Of a DNA stretch of 64,000 nt, positions 8,582-18,111 are shown piece after piece. The first letter of the stretch is position 1. Each line of letters begins with the position of its first letter. The translations under genes were made by a program, and so were the position numbers. The DNA is taken from contig JAURCS010000005.1 in NCBI GenBank assembly GCA_030828385.1, forward strand, positions 1 to 64,000, in the 5' to 3' direction. The notes under the pieces were generated by a model, which searched no databases, had not been told where the DNA came from, and worked only from the letters and a program-made list of their open reading frames with translations. Origin of the DNA: Gammaproteobacteria bacterium (GTDB lineage: Bacteria; Pseudomonadota; Gammaproteobacteria; Pseudomonadales; Pseudohongiellaceae).

Positions 8582-9775
8582 ATGGCGAAGGAAAAATTTG
8601 AAAGAAGTAAGCTGCACGTAAACGTTGGAACAATTGGTCACGTTGACCATGGTAAGACAACACTTACTGCAGCATTAACGCGTGTATGTGCAGAAGAATT
8701 TGGTGGTGAGACTCGTGATTTCGCCCAGATTGATAATGCGCCGGAAGAAAAGGAGCGTGGTATCACAATTTCTACTTCCCATGTGGAGTACGATTCTGCT
8801 AATCGCCATTATGCCCACGTTGACTGCCCGGGCCATGCTGACTATGTGAAAAACATGATCACTGGTGCTGCCCAGATGGATGGAGCGATTCTGGTATGTT
8901 CTGCTGCTGATGGCCCCATGCCTCAGACTCGTGAGCACATACTGCTGAGTCGTCAGGTTGGCGTTCCTTATATTGTAGTTTTCATGAACAAAGCCGATAT
9001 GGTTGACGATGAAGAGCTGCTGGAACTGGTTGAAATGGAAATTCGTGAGCTGCTTGATCAGTATGAATTCCCAGGTGATGACACTCCTGTAATTATCGGT
9101 TCAGCCCTGATGGCGCTGGAAGGTAAAGACGATAATGAAATGGGCACCACTGCTGTCAAGAAATTGGTAGAAGCCCTGGACACTTATATCCCAGAGCCTG
9201 AGCGTGATATTGACAAGCCATTCCTGATGGCAATCGAAGACGTATTCTCAATCTCCGGTCGTGGTACTGTGGTAACAGGCCGAATTGGTCGCGGTATTGT
9301 AAAAGTCGGCGAAGAAATTGAGATCGTTGGTATCAGGGACACACAGAAAACCACCTGTACTGGTGTTGAAATGTTCCGTAAATTGCTCGATGAAGGTCGT
9401 GCCGGTGAAAACGTAGGTGTTCTTCTGCGTGGTACCAAGCGTGAAGACGTAGAGCGTGGTCAGGTACTGGCAGCTCCAGGCAGCATCACTCCTCACACAA
9501 AGTTCGAAGGTGAAGTTTACGTACTGTCTAAAGATGAAGGTGGTCGTCATACTCCATTCTTCAAGGGCTATCGCCCACAGTTCTACTTTGAAACTACTGA
9601 TGTAACTGGTGCTGTTGAATTGCCGGAAGGTGTTGAGATGGTAATGCCTGGTGACAATATCAAAATGAAAGTAGAGTTGATCAACCCGATTGCTATGGAA
9701 GAAGGTCAGCGTTTTGCGGTTCGTGAAGGTGGACGAACTGTAGGTGCCGGCGTTGTTTCAAAAATAATCGAGTAA
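8582..9775 (+). CDS. tuf: Elongation factor Tu
   Basis: Delivers aminoacyl-tRNA to the ribosome as a GTP complex. The 397-residue product has all G-motifs: GHVDHGKTT, the switch I region [25 protein letters not shown] and GSAL. The beta-barrel domains 2 and 3 end in VSKIIE. A strong GGAGG ribosome site lies 8 nt upstream. It sits between tRNA-Thr and tRNA-Trp, the tufB position. No second copy follows fusA in this window, so this may be the main or only tuf. The upstream leader (8429-8581) is AT-rich with no clear hairpin. Confidence 0.98.
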   Translation: MAKEKFERSKLHVNVGTIGHVDHGKTTLTAALTRVCAEEFGGETRDFAQIDNAPEEKERGITISTSHVEYDSANRHYAHVDCPGHADYVKNMITGAAQMDGAILVCSAADGPMPQTREHILLSRQVGVPYIVVFMNKADMVDDEELLELVEMEIRELLDQYEFPGDDTPVIIGSALMALEGKDDNEMGTTAVKKLVEALDTYIPEPERDIDKPFLMAIEDVFSISGRGTVVTGRIGRGIVKVGEEIEIVGIRDTQKTTCTGVEMFRKLLDEGRAGENVGVLLRGTKREDVERGQVLAAPGSITPHTKFEGEVYVLSKDEGGRHTPFFKGYRPQFYFETTDVTGAVELPEGVEMVMPGDNIKMKVELINPIAMEEGQRFAVREGGRTVGAGVVSKIIE

Positions 9776-9795
9776 ACAATTTCAAGCAGTAAGCT

Positions 9796-9829
9796 TAAGC
9801 CGAGGTTGCTGAAAAGTTACCTCGGCTTA
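9796..9829 (+). other. Hairpin between tuf and tRNA-Trp
   Basis: TAAGCCGAGGT (9796-9806) and ACCTCGGCTTA (9819-9829) form a perfect 11-bp stem with a 12-nt loop. There is no T-run behind it, so it may be an RNA-processing or mRNA-stabilising 3' structure and not an intrinsic terminator. Confidence 0.6.
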
Positions 9830-9896
9830 GTCGTCTTAAGAGCAATTGTTTGAATGGTTGTCTGGCCGGGCTTCAACGCTGGTCAGGAAAAAATTT

Positions 9897-9972
9897 AGGC
9901 CAGTAGCTCAATTGGCAGAGCGGCGGTCTCCAAAACCGCAGGTTGGGGGTTCGATTCCCTCCTGGCCTGCCA
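9897..9972 (+). tRNA. tRNA-Trp (CCA)
   Basis: Acceptor AGGCCAG pairs with CTGGCCT. The anticodon CCA (9930-9932) lies in the loop CTCCAAA, the T-loop is TTCGATT, and the 3' CCA is encoded. It lies 77 bp before secE, the conserved position. Confidence 0.95.
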
Positions 9973-10049
9973 TATCGGCAGTGACAGGCAACTATAATTG
10001 TAATGATTAGTTTGGTTGCAGTGAACGTTAGAGGCAATAGTTCATTTAA

Positions 10050-10418
10050 ATGAATGACAAGGTTAAACAGTCTGAGTACAAGCTGGATTCATTGAAGTGG
10101 GTCATCGTCGCAGTGTTGGTTGCTGCCGGTGTCTACGGTAATAGTTATTTTGCTGCTGAATCCATGCTTTATCGCGTTATTGGTTTGTTGGTTCTTGCTG
10201 GTATTGCCGGCTGGATTGCATCACAGACCAGTAAGGGAAGTGCTTTTGTTTCGCTGTGTATGGAAGCAAGAAGCGAAATCCGTAAGGTAGTCTGGCCAAC
10301 CCGGGCAGAAACTACCCAGACCACGTTAATCGTTGTTGTTGTGGTCATTATTGTGGCAATAATTTTGTGGGGGCTGGACTCGTTTCTGAGTTGGCTTATT
10401 GCCCTGATTATTGGCTAA
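10050..10418 (+). CDS. secE: Preprotein translocase subunit SecE
   Basis: Essential small subunit of the SecYEG channel. The 122-residue product has three hydrophobic segments, as in the long enterobacterial form. The conserved amphipathic [17 protein letters not shown] leads into the last membrane helix that clamps SecY. nusG follows after 85 bp. The start has only a weak ribosome site (GAGGC further upstream). Confidence 0.95.
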   Translation: MNDKVKQSEYKLDSLKWVIVAVLVAAGVYGNSYFAAESMLYRVIGLLVLAGIAGWIASQTSKGSAFVSLCMEARSEIRKVVWPTRAETTQTTLIVVVVVIIVAIILWGLDSFLSWLIALIIG

Positions 10419-10503
10419 ACAGGAAAATCTTTGTTTAGTTAACCAAAATTTATTGCAGCGGGATGTGAGCGAATTGGCAGAAGAAATAATAGAAGGCGCA
10501 GGT

Positions 10504-11052
10504 ATGTCGGCAACAGAGAATGAAAAACGCTGGTATGTGGTACATGCTTATTCCGGCTATGAGCGCAAGGTAAAGCAGGCGCTTGAAGAGAGAATCAGTC
10601 TTTCGCCGCAAAAAGATTTGTTTGGCGAAGTTATGGTTCCGATTGAAGAAGTACTGGAAATGCGTGGTGGTCAGAAGAGGAAAAGTGAGCGTAAGTTTTT
10701 CCCCGGATATGTTCTGCTACAGATGGTACTTAATGACGATACCTGGCACCTGGTAAAAGATACGCCAAGGGTTATGGGTTTTATTGGTGGTACTGCTGAA
10801 AAACCGGCGCCAATTACACAGCGCGAAGTGAATGAAATATTGAACCGTCTGGAAGAAACGGTTGATAAGCCTTCCCATAAAACAGTTTATGAGCCTGGCG
10901 AATTGGTCAGGGTTACTGATGGTCCGTTCAATGACTTTACCGGTACAGTAGAAGAAGTGAACTATGAAAAAAGCCGGGTTCGTGTTGCGGTTTCCATCTT
11001 TGGTCGCTCGACTCCAGTAGAGCTAGAATTCTCTCAGGTAGAAAAGGGTTAA
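10504..11052 (+). CDS. nusG: Transcription termination/antitermination factor NusG
   Basis: Links RNA polymerase to Rho or to the ribosome (via S10) and suppresses pausing. From the ATG at 10504 it is 182 residues, the usual length. It has an NGN domain beginning [16 protein letters not shown] and a C-terminal KOW domain ([20 protein letters not shown]). An in-frame TTG at 10411 would add 31 residues with no family match and is rejected. AAGGCGCAGG provides the ribosome site. Confidence 0.96.
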   Translation: MSATENEKRWYVVHAYSGYERKVKQALEERISLSPQKDLFGEVMVPIEEVLEMRGGQKRKSERKFFPGYVLLQMVLNDDTWHLVKDTPRVMGFIGGTAEKPAPITQREVNEILNRLEETVDKPSHKTVYEPGELVRVTDGPFNDFTGTVEEVNYEKSRVRVAVSIFGRSTPVELEFSQVEKG

Positions 11053-11054
11053 AA

Positions 11055-11084
11055 GTGACAAGTCGCAAGTTACAAAAGCGACTT
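11055..11084 (+). repeat. Dispersed intergenic repeat, copy A
   Basis: Directly after the nusG stop, GTGACAAGTCGCAAGTTACA matches the core of two further intergenic repeats in the window (22361-22425 and 41646-41725). AAGTCGC (11060-11066) and GCGACTT (11078-11084) form a short inverted repeat. Confidence 0.6.
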
Positions 11085-11099
11085 CGATAGAATTTGGTG

Positions 11100-11125
11100 G
11101 GTATGTCTGAAAAAGACATGCCTTT
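11100..11125 (+). terminator. Probable terminator or attenuator between nusG and rplK
   Basis: GGTATGTCT and AGACATGCC form a 9-bp stem (one G-U) closed by a GAAAA loop and followed by TTTATAT. The T-run is short, so termination may be partial. Confidence 0.55.
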
Positions 11126-11158
11126 ATATAAAAAGTCGCTGATGTCTTCATGGCTCGG

Positions 11159-11189
11159 CGCCAGGGAAGCCGGGTCCAGTTACCTGGCG
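11159..11189 (+). promoter_or_regulatory. Stem in rplK leader, possible L1 autoregulatory site
   Basis: CGCCAGG (11159-11165) pairs with CCTGGCG (11183-11189) around an internal GAAGCCGGG segment, 21 nt before the rplK start. In E. coli the L11-L1 mRNA is repressed by L1 binding just upstream of rplK. The position fits, but the L1 recognition sequence was not verified. Confidence 0.45.
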
Positions 11190-11210
11190 TTATTACCCAA
11201 GGAGTAAAAT

Positions 11211-11645
11211 ATGGCTAAGAAAGTACTGGCTTATATCAAGCTGCAGGTTGCAGCCGGTAAAGCTAACCCAAGTCCTCCTGTTGGTCCTGCACTGGGTCAG
11301 CACGGTGTCAATATTATGGAGTTCTGCAAGGCGTTTAACGCAGAAACTCAAAGTGTTGAGCCTGGTCTGCCAATCCCCGTTGTTATTACGGTGTATGCGG
11401 ATCGCAGCTTTACATTTATTACAAAAACCCCTCCCGCTTCAGTTTTGTTGCAAAAAGCCGCTGGCCTGAAAAAAGGCAGTGGTCGTCCAAATACTGAAAA
11501 AGTAGGCAAACTTAATCGTGCCCAGTTGGAAGAAGTAGCTCTGCAGAAAATGCCGGATCTTACTGCTGCTGATATGGATGCTGCTGTACGAACCCTCGCT
11601 GGTAGTGCTCGCAGTGCCGGCATAGAAACAGAAGGGGTTGTGTAA
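11211..11645 (+). CDS. rplK: 50S ribosomal protein L11
   Basis: Builds the GTPase-associated centre of the 50S subunit with 23S rRNA. The 144-residue product has the thiostrepton-region prolines ([26 protein letters not shown]) and the C-terminal rRNA-binding domain [15 protein letters not shown]. The ribosome site is AAGGAG. Its stop overlaps the rplA start by one base (TAATG), so the two are translationally coupled. Confidence 0.98.
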   Translation: MAKKVLAYIKLQVAAGKANPSPPVGPALGQHGVNIMEFCKAFNAETQSVEPGLPIPVVITVYADRSFTFITKTPPASVLLQKAAGLKKGSGRPNTEKVGKLNRAQLEEVALQKMPDLTAADMDAAVRTLAGSARSAGIETEGVV

Positions 11646-12340
11646 TGGCCAGGATCTCCAAACGCGCAAAAATGATTGCGGAAAAAATTGAAGCAGGAAA
11701 AGCCTACAGCATCGATGAGGCTGTATCGCTGATTAATGAACTGTCTACGGTCAAGTTCAAGGAATCCATTGATGTTTCCATTAACCTGGGTGTTGATCCC
11801 AGGAAATCCGACCAGGCTGTACGTGGTGCCACTACATTGCCGCACGGTACCGGAAAAGATGTTCGTGTAGCAGTTTTTGCCCAGGGTGAAAATGCTGATA
11901 AGGCTAAAGCTGCAGGTGCAGATATTGTCGGTTTTGAAGACCTGGCTGAGAGCATCAAGGCAGGTAATCTTGGCTTTGATGTAGTGATTGCGACTCCGGA
12001 TGCTATGCGGGTTGTTGGTCAGCTTGGTACTGTTCTGGGTCCTAAAGGTCTGATGCCTAATCCGAAAGTAGGCACAGTGACGCCAGATGTTGAAACCGCG
12101 GTGGCCAATGCCAAAGCTGGTCAGGTTCGTTATCGAACAGACAAAAACGGCATTATTCATGGTGGTATTGGTAAAGTAGGATTTGAGGTCAATGCGGTTA
12201 AGGGCAACCTTGAGGCATTACTTGGTGATCTGAAAAAAGCCAAACCAGCATCAGCTAAAGGACATTATGTTCGTAAAGTGGTGTTGTCTTCTACCATGGG
12301 CCCAGGTGTCCTTGTAGACCAGTCGTCTCTGGAATTTTAA
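11645..12340 (+). CDS. rplA: 50S ribosomal protein L1
   Basis: Forms the mobile L1 stalk that handles deacylated tRNA at the E site. In E. coli it also represses its own operon. The 231-residue product has the family signatures [18 protein letters not shown] and [15 protein letters not shown]. Its start is coupled to the rplK stop. A GTGATGCGC-TTC-GCGCGTCAC hairpin (12357-12377) begins 17 bp after the stop. Confidence 0.98.
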   Translation: MARISKRAKMIAEKIEAGKAYSIDEAVSLINELSTVKFKESIDVSINLGVDPRKSDQAVRGATTLPHGTGKDVRVAVFAQGENADKAKAAGADIVGFEDLAESIKAGNLGFDVVIATPDAMRVVGQLGTVLGPKGLMPNPKVGTVTPDVETAVANAKAGQVRYRTDKNGIIHGGIGKVGFEVNAVKGNLEALLGDLKKAKPASAKGHYVRKVVLSSTMGPGVLVDQSSLEF

Positions 12341-12356
12341 CGATTATTAGTGCTCT

Positions 12357-12730
12357 GTGATGCGCTTCGCGCGTCACATGGCATTGTTCCCTCTCGGAAA
12401 ACAGCCCGGGATGGAGCAAAAAGACTTTGGGGTGTTGCAGATGAATTTGTCTGCAGGACCGTCAAAGACCGTAGGGGTAAGCTGTCTTATATATGGTAAT
12501 TACACGGTTCAAACCGTATTGCCATAAAAAGCGGTTTACTTAATTTCCTACGCAGATGGTGTAACCCGTTCAGTGGATGTAAAGCTGAATAATTCACCAA
12601 TTTAGAAGGACTGTTTTGAGTCAGCTTGATCAAAACGGTGAGTTGGGGATAAGTGATTATCCTCTTAACTGGTTGTCGACCATAGCAAGATGACTATTGC
12701 GATAACTGAAACCTTGGGAGTAACTATTAA
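12357..12730 (+). ncRNA. L10 leader (rplJ mRNA leader)
   Basis: The 390-bp gap between rplA and rplJ carries the conserved blocks of the L10 leader: GCAGGACCGTCAAAGACCGT around 12453-12472, then a paired CCTACGCAGAT near 12547-12557. A 9-bp hairpin with a TTC loop (12357-12377) opens the region. The L10-L12 complex binds this RNA and represses rplJL translation in E. coli. Boundaries are approximate. Confidence 0.7.
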
Positions 12731-13261
12731 GTGGCTATTAGACTGGAAGACAAGCAACAGATTGTTGCTGAAGTCAATGAAGCTGCTAAAGGTGCTTTGT
12801 CTGCAGTACTTGCCGATTACCATGGCACTGCTGTAGAGGAAATGACTGCACTTCGAAAAGCTGCCCGTGAAAACAATGTATATCTGAGAGTTGTCAGAAA
12901 TACACTGCTGAAACGTGCTGTTGCCGGGACTGATTATGAATGTCTCAACGAAGCGCTTGTCGGCCCTACAATTCTTGCATTTTCTCAGGACGATCCAGGC
13001 GCGGCTGCCCGCGTATTAAAGGATTTTGCCAAGGAAAATGACGGTTTTGAAGTAAAAGCCCTCGCTGTAAGTGGAACCCTGCTGCCCGCCTCACAGATCG
13101 ATGTTCTGGCTAAACTGCCAACATATGATCAGGCCATGGCCACTCTTATGAGTGTCATGCTGGCACCGGTGACCAAACTGGTTCAGACGTGCAACGAAGT
13201 ACCATCCAAAGTAACTCGGGTGGTTGCGGCTGTACGCGATCAGAAACAGGAAGCAGCTTAA
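12731..13261 (+). CDS. rplJ: 50S ribosomal protein L10
   Basis: Base of the L7/L12 stalk. Its C-terminal helix holds L12 dimers and its N-terminal domain binds 23S rRNA next to L11. The 176-residue product begins at a GTG codon ([15 protein letters not shown]), with a GGGAG at 12715-12719. It has the expected [20 protein letters not shown] and RNTLLKRAV segments. Translation is likely controlled by the long leader upstream. rplL follows after 66 bp. Confidence 0.97.
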   Translation: MAIRLEDKQQIVAEVNEAAKGALSAVLADYHGTAVEEMTALRKAARENNVYLRVVRNTLLKRAVAGTDYECLNEALVGPTILAFSQDDPGAAARVLKDFAKENDGFEVKALAVSGTLLPASQIDVLAKLPTYDQAMATLMSVMLAPVTKLVQTCNEVPSKVTRVVAAVRDQKQEAA

Positions 13262-13327
13262 TCCGGTTGAAGTTTTTTTCAGCCGGGCATACTAACGTTT
13301 AAAATTTTAAAACAGGAGATAAGAGTA

Positions 13328-13708
13328 ATGGCTCTATCTAAAGAAGAAATCCTTGATGGTATTGCTGAGTTATCAGTAATGGACGTTGTTGAACTGATTT
13401 CAGCAATGGAAGAAAAGTTTGGTGTGTCTGCTGCGGCTGCTGTTGCTGTTGCTGCTGCACCTGCTGCTGGCGGTGATGCCGGCGCTGCTGACGAAAAAGA
13501 TGAATTTGACGTCATCCTTACCGCAGCTGGTGAGAAGAAAGTAAATGTCATCAAGGCAGTACGTGGTATTACAGGTCTGGGCCTGAAAGAAGCTAAAGAT
13601 CTGGTTGATGGTGCACCCTCTCCAATCAAGGAAGGTGCAAGCAAAGACGAAGCAGAAGAGTTCAAGAAGCAGCTTGAAGAAGCTGGCGCATCTGTCGAGC
13701 TTAAGTAA
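13328..13708 (+). CDS. rplL: 50S ribosomal protein L7/L12
   Basis: Multimeric stalk protein that recruits and stimulates the translational GTPases. At 126 residues it has an N-terminal dimerisation helix, an Ala/Gly-rich hinge ([15 protein letters not shown]) and the C-terminal factor-binding domain ([21 protein letters not shown]). A strong AGGAGA ribosome site fits its high copy number. A partial terminator follows and separates it from rpoB. Confidence 0.98.
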   Translation: MALSKEEILDGIAELSVMDVVELISAMEEKFGVSAAAAVAVAAAPAAGGDAGAADEKDEFDVILTAAGEKKVNVIKAVRGITGLGLKEAKDLVDGAPSPIKEGASKDEAEEFKKQLEEAGASVELK

Positions 13709-13739
13709 GCTTGCTCTTCTCTGTAAGCACAATATAAGG

Positions 13740-13773
13740 AAGGCGGCATTTCATTCAGGAATGCTGCCTTTCT
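13740..13773 (+). terminator. Attenuator between rplL and rpoB
   Basis: AAGGCGGCATT pairs with AATGCTGCCTT (one G-U) and is followed by TCTGTG, not a full T-run. This matches the partial attenuator that in E. coli lowers rpoBC transcription relative to rplJL. Confidence 0.7.
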
Positions 13774-13936
13774 GTGCTTGTATTGATCGGCATAATTATA
13801 GAGTTGGAAAAAGTTAAGTATTAATTATTACCTGTTTACCAGGCAGGTTAAGTGGTACAGGGGTTGTTTGAGTTTACTGTGAATTACGCGGCTAATATAA
13901 AACAACTGGAACAAAATCACTTGTTAGGAACTACTG

Positions 13937-16900
13937 ATGGCATATTCATATACTGAGAAAAAACGTATCCGCAAGGACTTTGGCAAACTTCAAAGCCCGA
14001 TGGATATACCTTATCTACTGGCTATTCAGATTGATTCATACAAACAGTTTACCCAGACCGATACCTCTGTGGAGGATCGTTTGGATCAGGGGCTTCATGC
14101 TGCGTTCAAGTCTGTTTTCCCTATCGTAAGTTATTCCGGTAAAGCCTTGCTTGAATATGTAAGCTACAGATTGGGCAAGCCGGAATTTGATGTCAGCGAA
14201 TGTGTCCTGAGGGGCGCTACCTATGCAGTATCACTGCGGGTAAAAGTCAGGCTGATCATTTATGAAAAGGAATCTACAGCAAAAGTCATTAAAGACATCA
14301 AGGAGCAGGAAGTCTATATGGGTGAAATTCCTCTGATGACGGATAGCGGTACCTTTGTTATCAATGGTACTGAGCGAGTGGTGGTTTCTCAGTTGCATCG
14401 TTCGCCAGGCGTGTTTTTTGATCATGACCGCGGTAAAACCCATAGTTCAGGCAAATTACTCTATTCAGCAAGGATAATTCCTTATCGTGGCTCCTGGCTG
14501 GACGTTGAGTTTGATCCCAAGGACATGGTTTATGTTCGAATCGATCGCCGTCGTAAGCTACCAGCTTCCATCCTGCTGCGAGCACTGGACTATAGTTCAC
14601 AGGACATCCTGGAGATGTTCTATGAAAACAACAGTTACTTTATCGATAAGGAAGGCAATATCTCGGTTGAGCTTGTTCCCTCACGCCTGAGAGGAGCCGT
14701 CCTTAACTTCGATGTTAAAAACAAACGTACCGTCATTGTTAAATCTGGCGTCAGAATAACCGCACGTCATATCCGCGAAATGGAGCAGGCCAAACTCACC
14801 AAGCTGGATGTTCCAGCTGAATTTGTTGTGGGCGACTCACTGGCCAAGGATATTTTCGATACTGAAACAGGTGAGGTGTTATACTCTTGTAATGCAGAGA
14901 TCACCGAAGAAATTCTGGAAGGTCTGATAGCGTCCGGCGTTACTCAATTCGAGACAATTTATACCAATGATCTCGACTGTGGCCCATTTGTTTCCGATAC
15001 ATTGCGTATTGATCCAACCACTAACCGTCTTGAAGCGCTGGTGGAAATTTACAGAATGATGCGCCCAGGTGAGCCGCCGACCAAAGAGTCCGCAGAAAAC
15101 CTGTTCGCCAACCTGTTTTTCTCACCTGAGCGTTACGATCTCTCGGCTGTTGGTCGCATGAAATTTAACCGACGACTGGGACGCCCGGACTCTATTGGTG
15201 ATGGTGTTCTTAGCAAGGAAGACATTGTTGATGTAATCAAAACCCTGGTGGATATCCGTAATGGTTTTGGTACCGTTGATGATATCGATCATCTGGGTAA
15301 CCGTCGTATTCGTAGCGTTGGTGAAATGGCTGAAAACCAGTTCCGTGTTGGTCTGGTACGTGTGGAAAGAGCCGTTAAAGAACGTCTTTCCATGGCTGAT
15401 AGTGAAGGCCTGATGCCACAGGATATGATTAATGCCAAACCGGTTGCGGCAGCCATTAAAGAATTTTTCGGTTCCAGCCAGTTGTCCCAGTTTATGGACC
15501 AGAATAATCCGCTGTCAGAAGTTACGCATAAGCGCAGGATTTCAGCTCTTGGGCCAGGCGGCCTGACACGGGAACGTGCCGGCTTTGAAGTACGTGATGT
15601 GCATCCGACTCACTACGGCCGAGTCTGCCCAATTGAGACACCTGAAGGGCCGAATATTGGTCTGATCAACTCTCTGGCAACCTATGCTCGTACCAATGAG
15701 TATGGATTCCTCGAAAGCCCGGTGCGCAAAGTGGTTAATGGTGCTGTTACTGATGAGATCCATTACCTTTCCGCCATTGAGGAAAGTGGTTTCGTAATCG
15801 CACAGGCTTCCTCTCCGCTGGATAAGAAAGGCAAATTCGAAGAAGATCTGGTTAGTGTGCGTCACAAGAATGAATTCACCTTGATGCCGTCCGATCAGGT
15901 CGACTATATGGATGTTTCTCCGCAGCAGGTTGTATCTGTTGCCGCATCCCTGATTCCTTTCCTCGAGCACGATGATGCTAACCGGGCCTTGATGGGATCA
16001 AACATGCAGCGTCAGGCGGTCCCAACCCTGATTTCCGAGAAGCCTCTGGTAGGTACCGGCATGGAGCGAAATGTAGCCCGTGATTCCGGAGTCTGTGTAA
16101 TCGCCAAACGTGGTGGTGTAATCGACAGTGTTGATGCAGCACGCATGGTTGTGCGAGTTCACGATGAAGAAACAGAAGCCGGTGAAGCCGGTGTTGATAT
16201 TTACAACCTGATCAAATACACCCGTTCCAATCAGAATACCTGCATTAGCCAACGTCCCCTGGTTAAAGAAGGTGACAGTGTCAGCGCCGGGGATATCCTC
16301 GCTGATGGTCCTTCTATCGATACTGGTGAACTGGCGCTGGGTCAGAATATGCGTATCGCATTTATGCCCTGGAATGGATACAACTTTGAAGACTCAATTC
16401 TTATCTCGGAAAGAGTGGTCAAAGAAGATCGTTTTACTTCTATTCATATTCAGGAACTGACCTGTATTGCCCGTGATACCAAGCTGGGTTCTGAAGAGAT
16501 TACTGCAGATATACCCAATGTTGGTGAAACTGCACTGGGTCGTCTGGATGAGTCCGGTATTGTACATATCGGTGCTGAAGTGGATGCAGGAGATATCCTG
16601 GTAGGCAAGGTAACTCCGAAAGGAGAAACGCAGCTTACTCCGGAAGAAAAACTTCTGCGTGCCATCTTTGGTGAGAAGGCTTCCGATGTGAAAGATACAT
16701 CGTTACGTGTTCCAAGCAGTGTGAAAGGTACTGTTATTGATGTTCAGGTGTTTACCCGTGACGGTCTTGAAAAAGATCAGCGCGCACTGGAAATTGAAGA
16801 AACCCAGTTGGCCAAGGTGCGTAAGGATATCAATGACGAATTCCGTATTGTCGAGGAAGCGACCTTCCAGCGTTTACGAAAAGCCCTGTTGGGTAAAACA

Positions 16901-18019
16901 GTTGTTGGTGGCCCAAAACTCAAGAAGGGTGATCGTCTGACAGCTGAATACCTGGATGCTCTCAGCCAGGATGACTGGTTCAAACTTCGCATGACCGATG
17001 AAGACATGAGTGAGGCACTTGAAAAAGCAGGTGTCCAGCTTAAAGAACGCAGAATCGAGCTGGATGAGCGCTTTGAAGACAAGAAACGCAAACTGACCCA
17101 GGGCGACAACCTTGCCCCGGGCGTACTTAAAATCGTCAAGGTCTATCTGGCAATCAAACGTCGTATTCAGCCTGGAGACAAGATGGCTGGACGTCATGGT
17201 AACAAGGGAGTTATTTCGGTCATTATGCCGGTTGAAGACATGCCTTATGACGAAAAGGGAAATCCGGTTGATATCGTTCTGAATCCTCTGGGTGTACCTT
17301 CGCGAATGAACGTTGGTCAGATTCTGGAAACCCATCTGGGTGCTGCTGCAAAAGGATTGGGCGAAAAAATCAACGTCATGATCCAGCAACAGCAGAAAGT
17401 TAGCGAAATTCGCAAATTCCTGGACCAGATTTACAACGGCATTGGAGATTCACGTCGTACCGAAGATCTGAAAAGCCTTAGCGATACTGATGTGATTGAA
17501 TTGGCCAAAAACCTGAGAGCAGGTGTGCCCATGGCAACACCGGTATTTGATGGTGCCAGTGAAATCGAAATCAAGGAAATGCTGAAACTCGCCGATATGA
17601 GCGAAGACGGTCAGGTAAGACTGTTTGATGGTCGTACCGGTGATCAGTTCGATCGCAAGGTAACGGTTGGCATTATGTACATGCTCAAGTTGAACCATCT
17701 GGTGGATGACAAGATGCATGCACGCTCAACAGGTTCCTATAGTCTTGTTACCCAGCAGCCACTTGGCGGTAAAGCCCAGTTTGGTGGACAGCGCTTCGGT
17801 GAAATGGAAGTGTGGGCACTTGAGGCTTACGGTGCTGCCTATACATTGCAGGAAATGCTGACTGTTAAGTCGGATGATGTGAACGGCAGAACCAAGATGT
17901 ACAAGAATATTGTAGATGGTGATGACCGCATGGAGCCAGGTATGCCGGAATCCTTTAACGTTTTGGTTAAAGAGATTCGCTCGTTGGGCATCGACATGGA
18001 ACTAGAAGTCGAGAATTGA
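13937..18019 (+). CDS. rpoB: DNA-directed RNA polymerase subunit beta
   Basis: Catalytic-core subunit, 1360 residues (E. coli 1342). The rifampicin region is wild-type-like ([16 protein letters not shown] and [13 protein letters not shown]) with the usual Asp, His and Ser positions intact. The C-terminal part has [13 protein letters not shown] and [20 protein letters not shown], which form the active centre and the clamp contact with beta-prime. It follows rplL after 228 bp containing the attenuator and an AT-rich stretch, and rpoC follows after 92 bp. Confidence 0.99.
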   Translation: MAYSYTEKKRIRKDFGKLQSPMDIPYLLAIQIDSYKQFTQTDTSVEDRLDQGLHAAFKSVFPIVSYSGKALLEYVSYRLGKPEFDVSECVLRGATYAVSLRVKVRLIIYEKESTAKVIKDIKEQEVYMGEIPLMTDSGTFVINGTERVVVSQLHRSPGVFFDHDRGKTHSSGKLLYSARIIPYRGSWLDVEFDPKDMVYVRIDRRRKLPASILLRALDYSSQDILEMFYENNSYFIDKEGNISVELVPSRLRGAVLNFDVKNKRTVIVKSGVRITARHIREMEQAKLTKLDVPAEFVVGDSLAKDIFDTETGEVLYSCNAEITEEILEGLIASGVTQFETIYTNDLDCGPFVSDTLRIDPTTNRLEALVEIYRMMRPGEPPTKESAENLFANLFFSPERYDLSAVGRMKFNRRLGRPDSIGDGVLSKEDIVDVIKTLVDIRNGFGTVDDIDHLGNRRIRSVGEMAENQFRVGLVRVERAVKERLSMADSEGLMPQDMINAKPVAAAIKEFFGSSQLSQFMDQNNPLSEVTHKRRISALGPGGLTRERAGFEVRDVHPTHYGRVCPIETPEGPNIGLINSLATYARTNEYGFLESPVRKVVNGAVTDEIHYLSAIEESGFVIAQASSPLDKKGKFEEDLVSVRHKNEFTLMPSDQVDYMDVSPQQVVSVAASLIPFLEHDDANRALMGSNMQRQAVPTLISEKPLVGTGMERNVARDSGVCVIAKRGGVIDSVDAARMVVRVHDEETEAGEAGVDIYNLIKYTRSNQNTCISQRPLVKEGDSVSAGDILADGPSIDTGELALGQNMRIAFMPWNGYNFEDSILISERVVKEDRFTSIHIQELTCIARDTKLGSEEITADIPNVGETALGRLDESGIVHIGAEVDAGDILVGKVTPKGETQLTPEEKLLRAIFGEKASDVKDTSLRVPSSVKGTVIDVQVFTRDGLEKDQRALEIEETQLAKVRKDINDEFRIVEEATFQRLRKALLGKTVVGGPKLKKGDRLTAEYLDALSQDDWFKLRMTDEDMSEALEKAGVQLKERRIELDERFEDKKRKLTQGDNLAPGVLKIVKVYLAIKRRIQPGDKMAGRHGNKGVISVIMPVEDMPYDEKGNPVDIVLNPLGVPSRMNVGQILETHLGAAAKGLGEKINVMIQQQQKVSEIRKFLDQIYNGIGDSRRTEDLKSLSDTDVIELAKNLRAGVPMATPVFDGASEIEIKEMLKLADMSEDGQVRLFDGRTGDQFDRKVTVGIMYMLKLNHLVDDKMHARSTGSYSLVTQQPLGGKAQFGGQRFGEMEVWALEAYGAAYTLQEMLTVKSDDVNGRTKMYKNIVDGDDRMEPGMPESFNVLVKEIRSLGIDMELEVEN

Positions 18020-18111
18020 TTCAGAATTTAGTAATCAGCAGAAACTGTATGTTTCTGAAAAAAAACTAGATTCGGAAAACTTATCAACCCTTTATAGGGT
18101 GGAGGAAGAGA

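Noticed and set aside
11055-11084. Tandem CAAGT units as a CRISPR-like array
   Set aside because: Units are 7 bp without spacers and degenerate; nothing in the window resembles CRISPR repeats or cas genes.
11348-12160. 270-codon frame on the minus strand across rplK and rplA
   Set aside because: Antisense to two unambiguous ribosomal protein genes; no ribosome site or domain.
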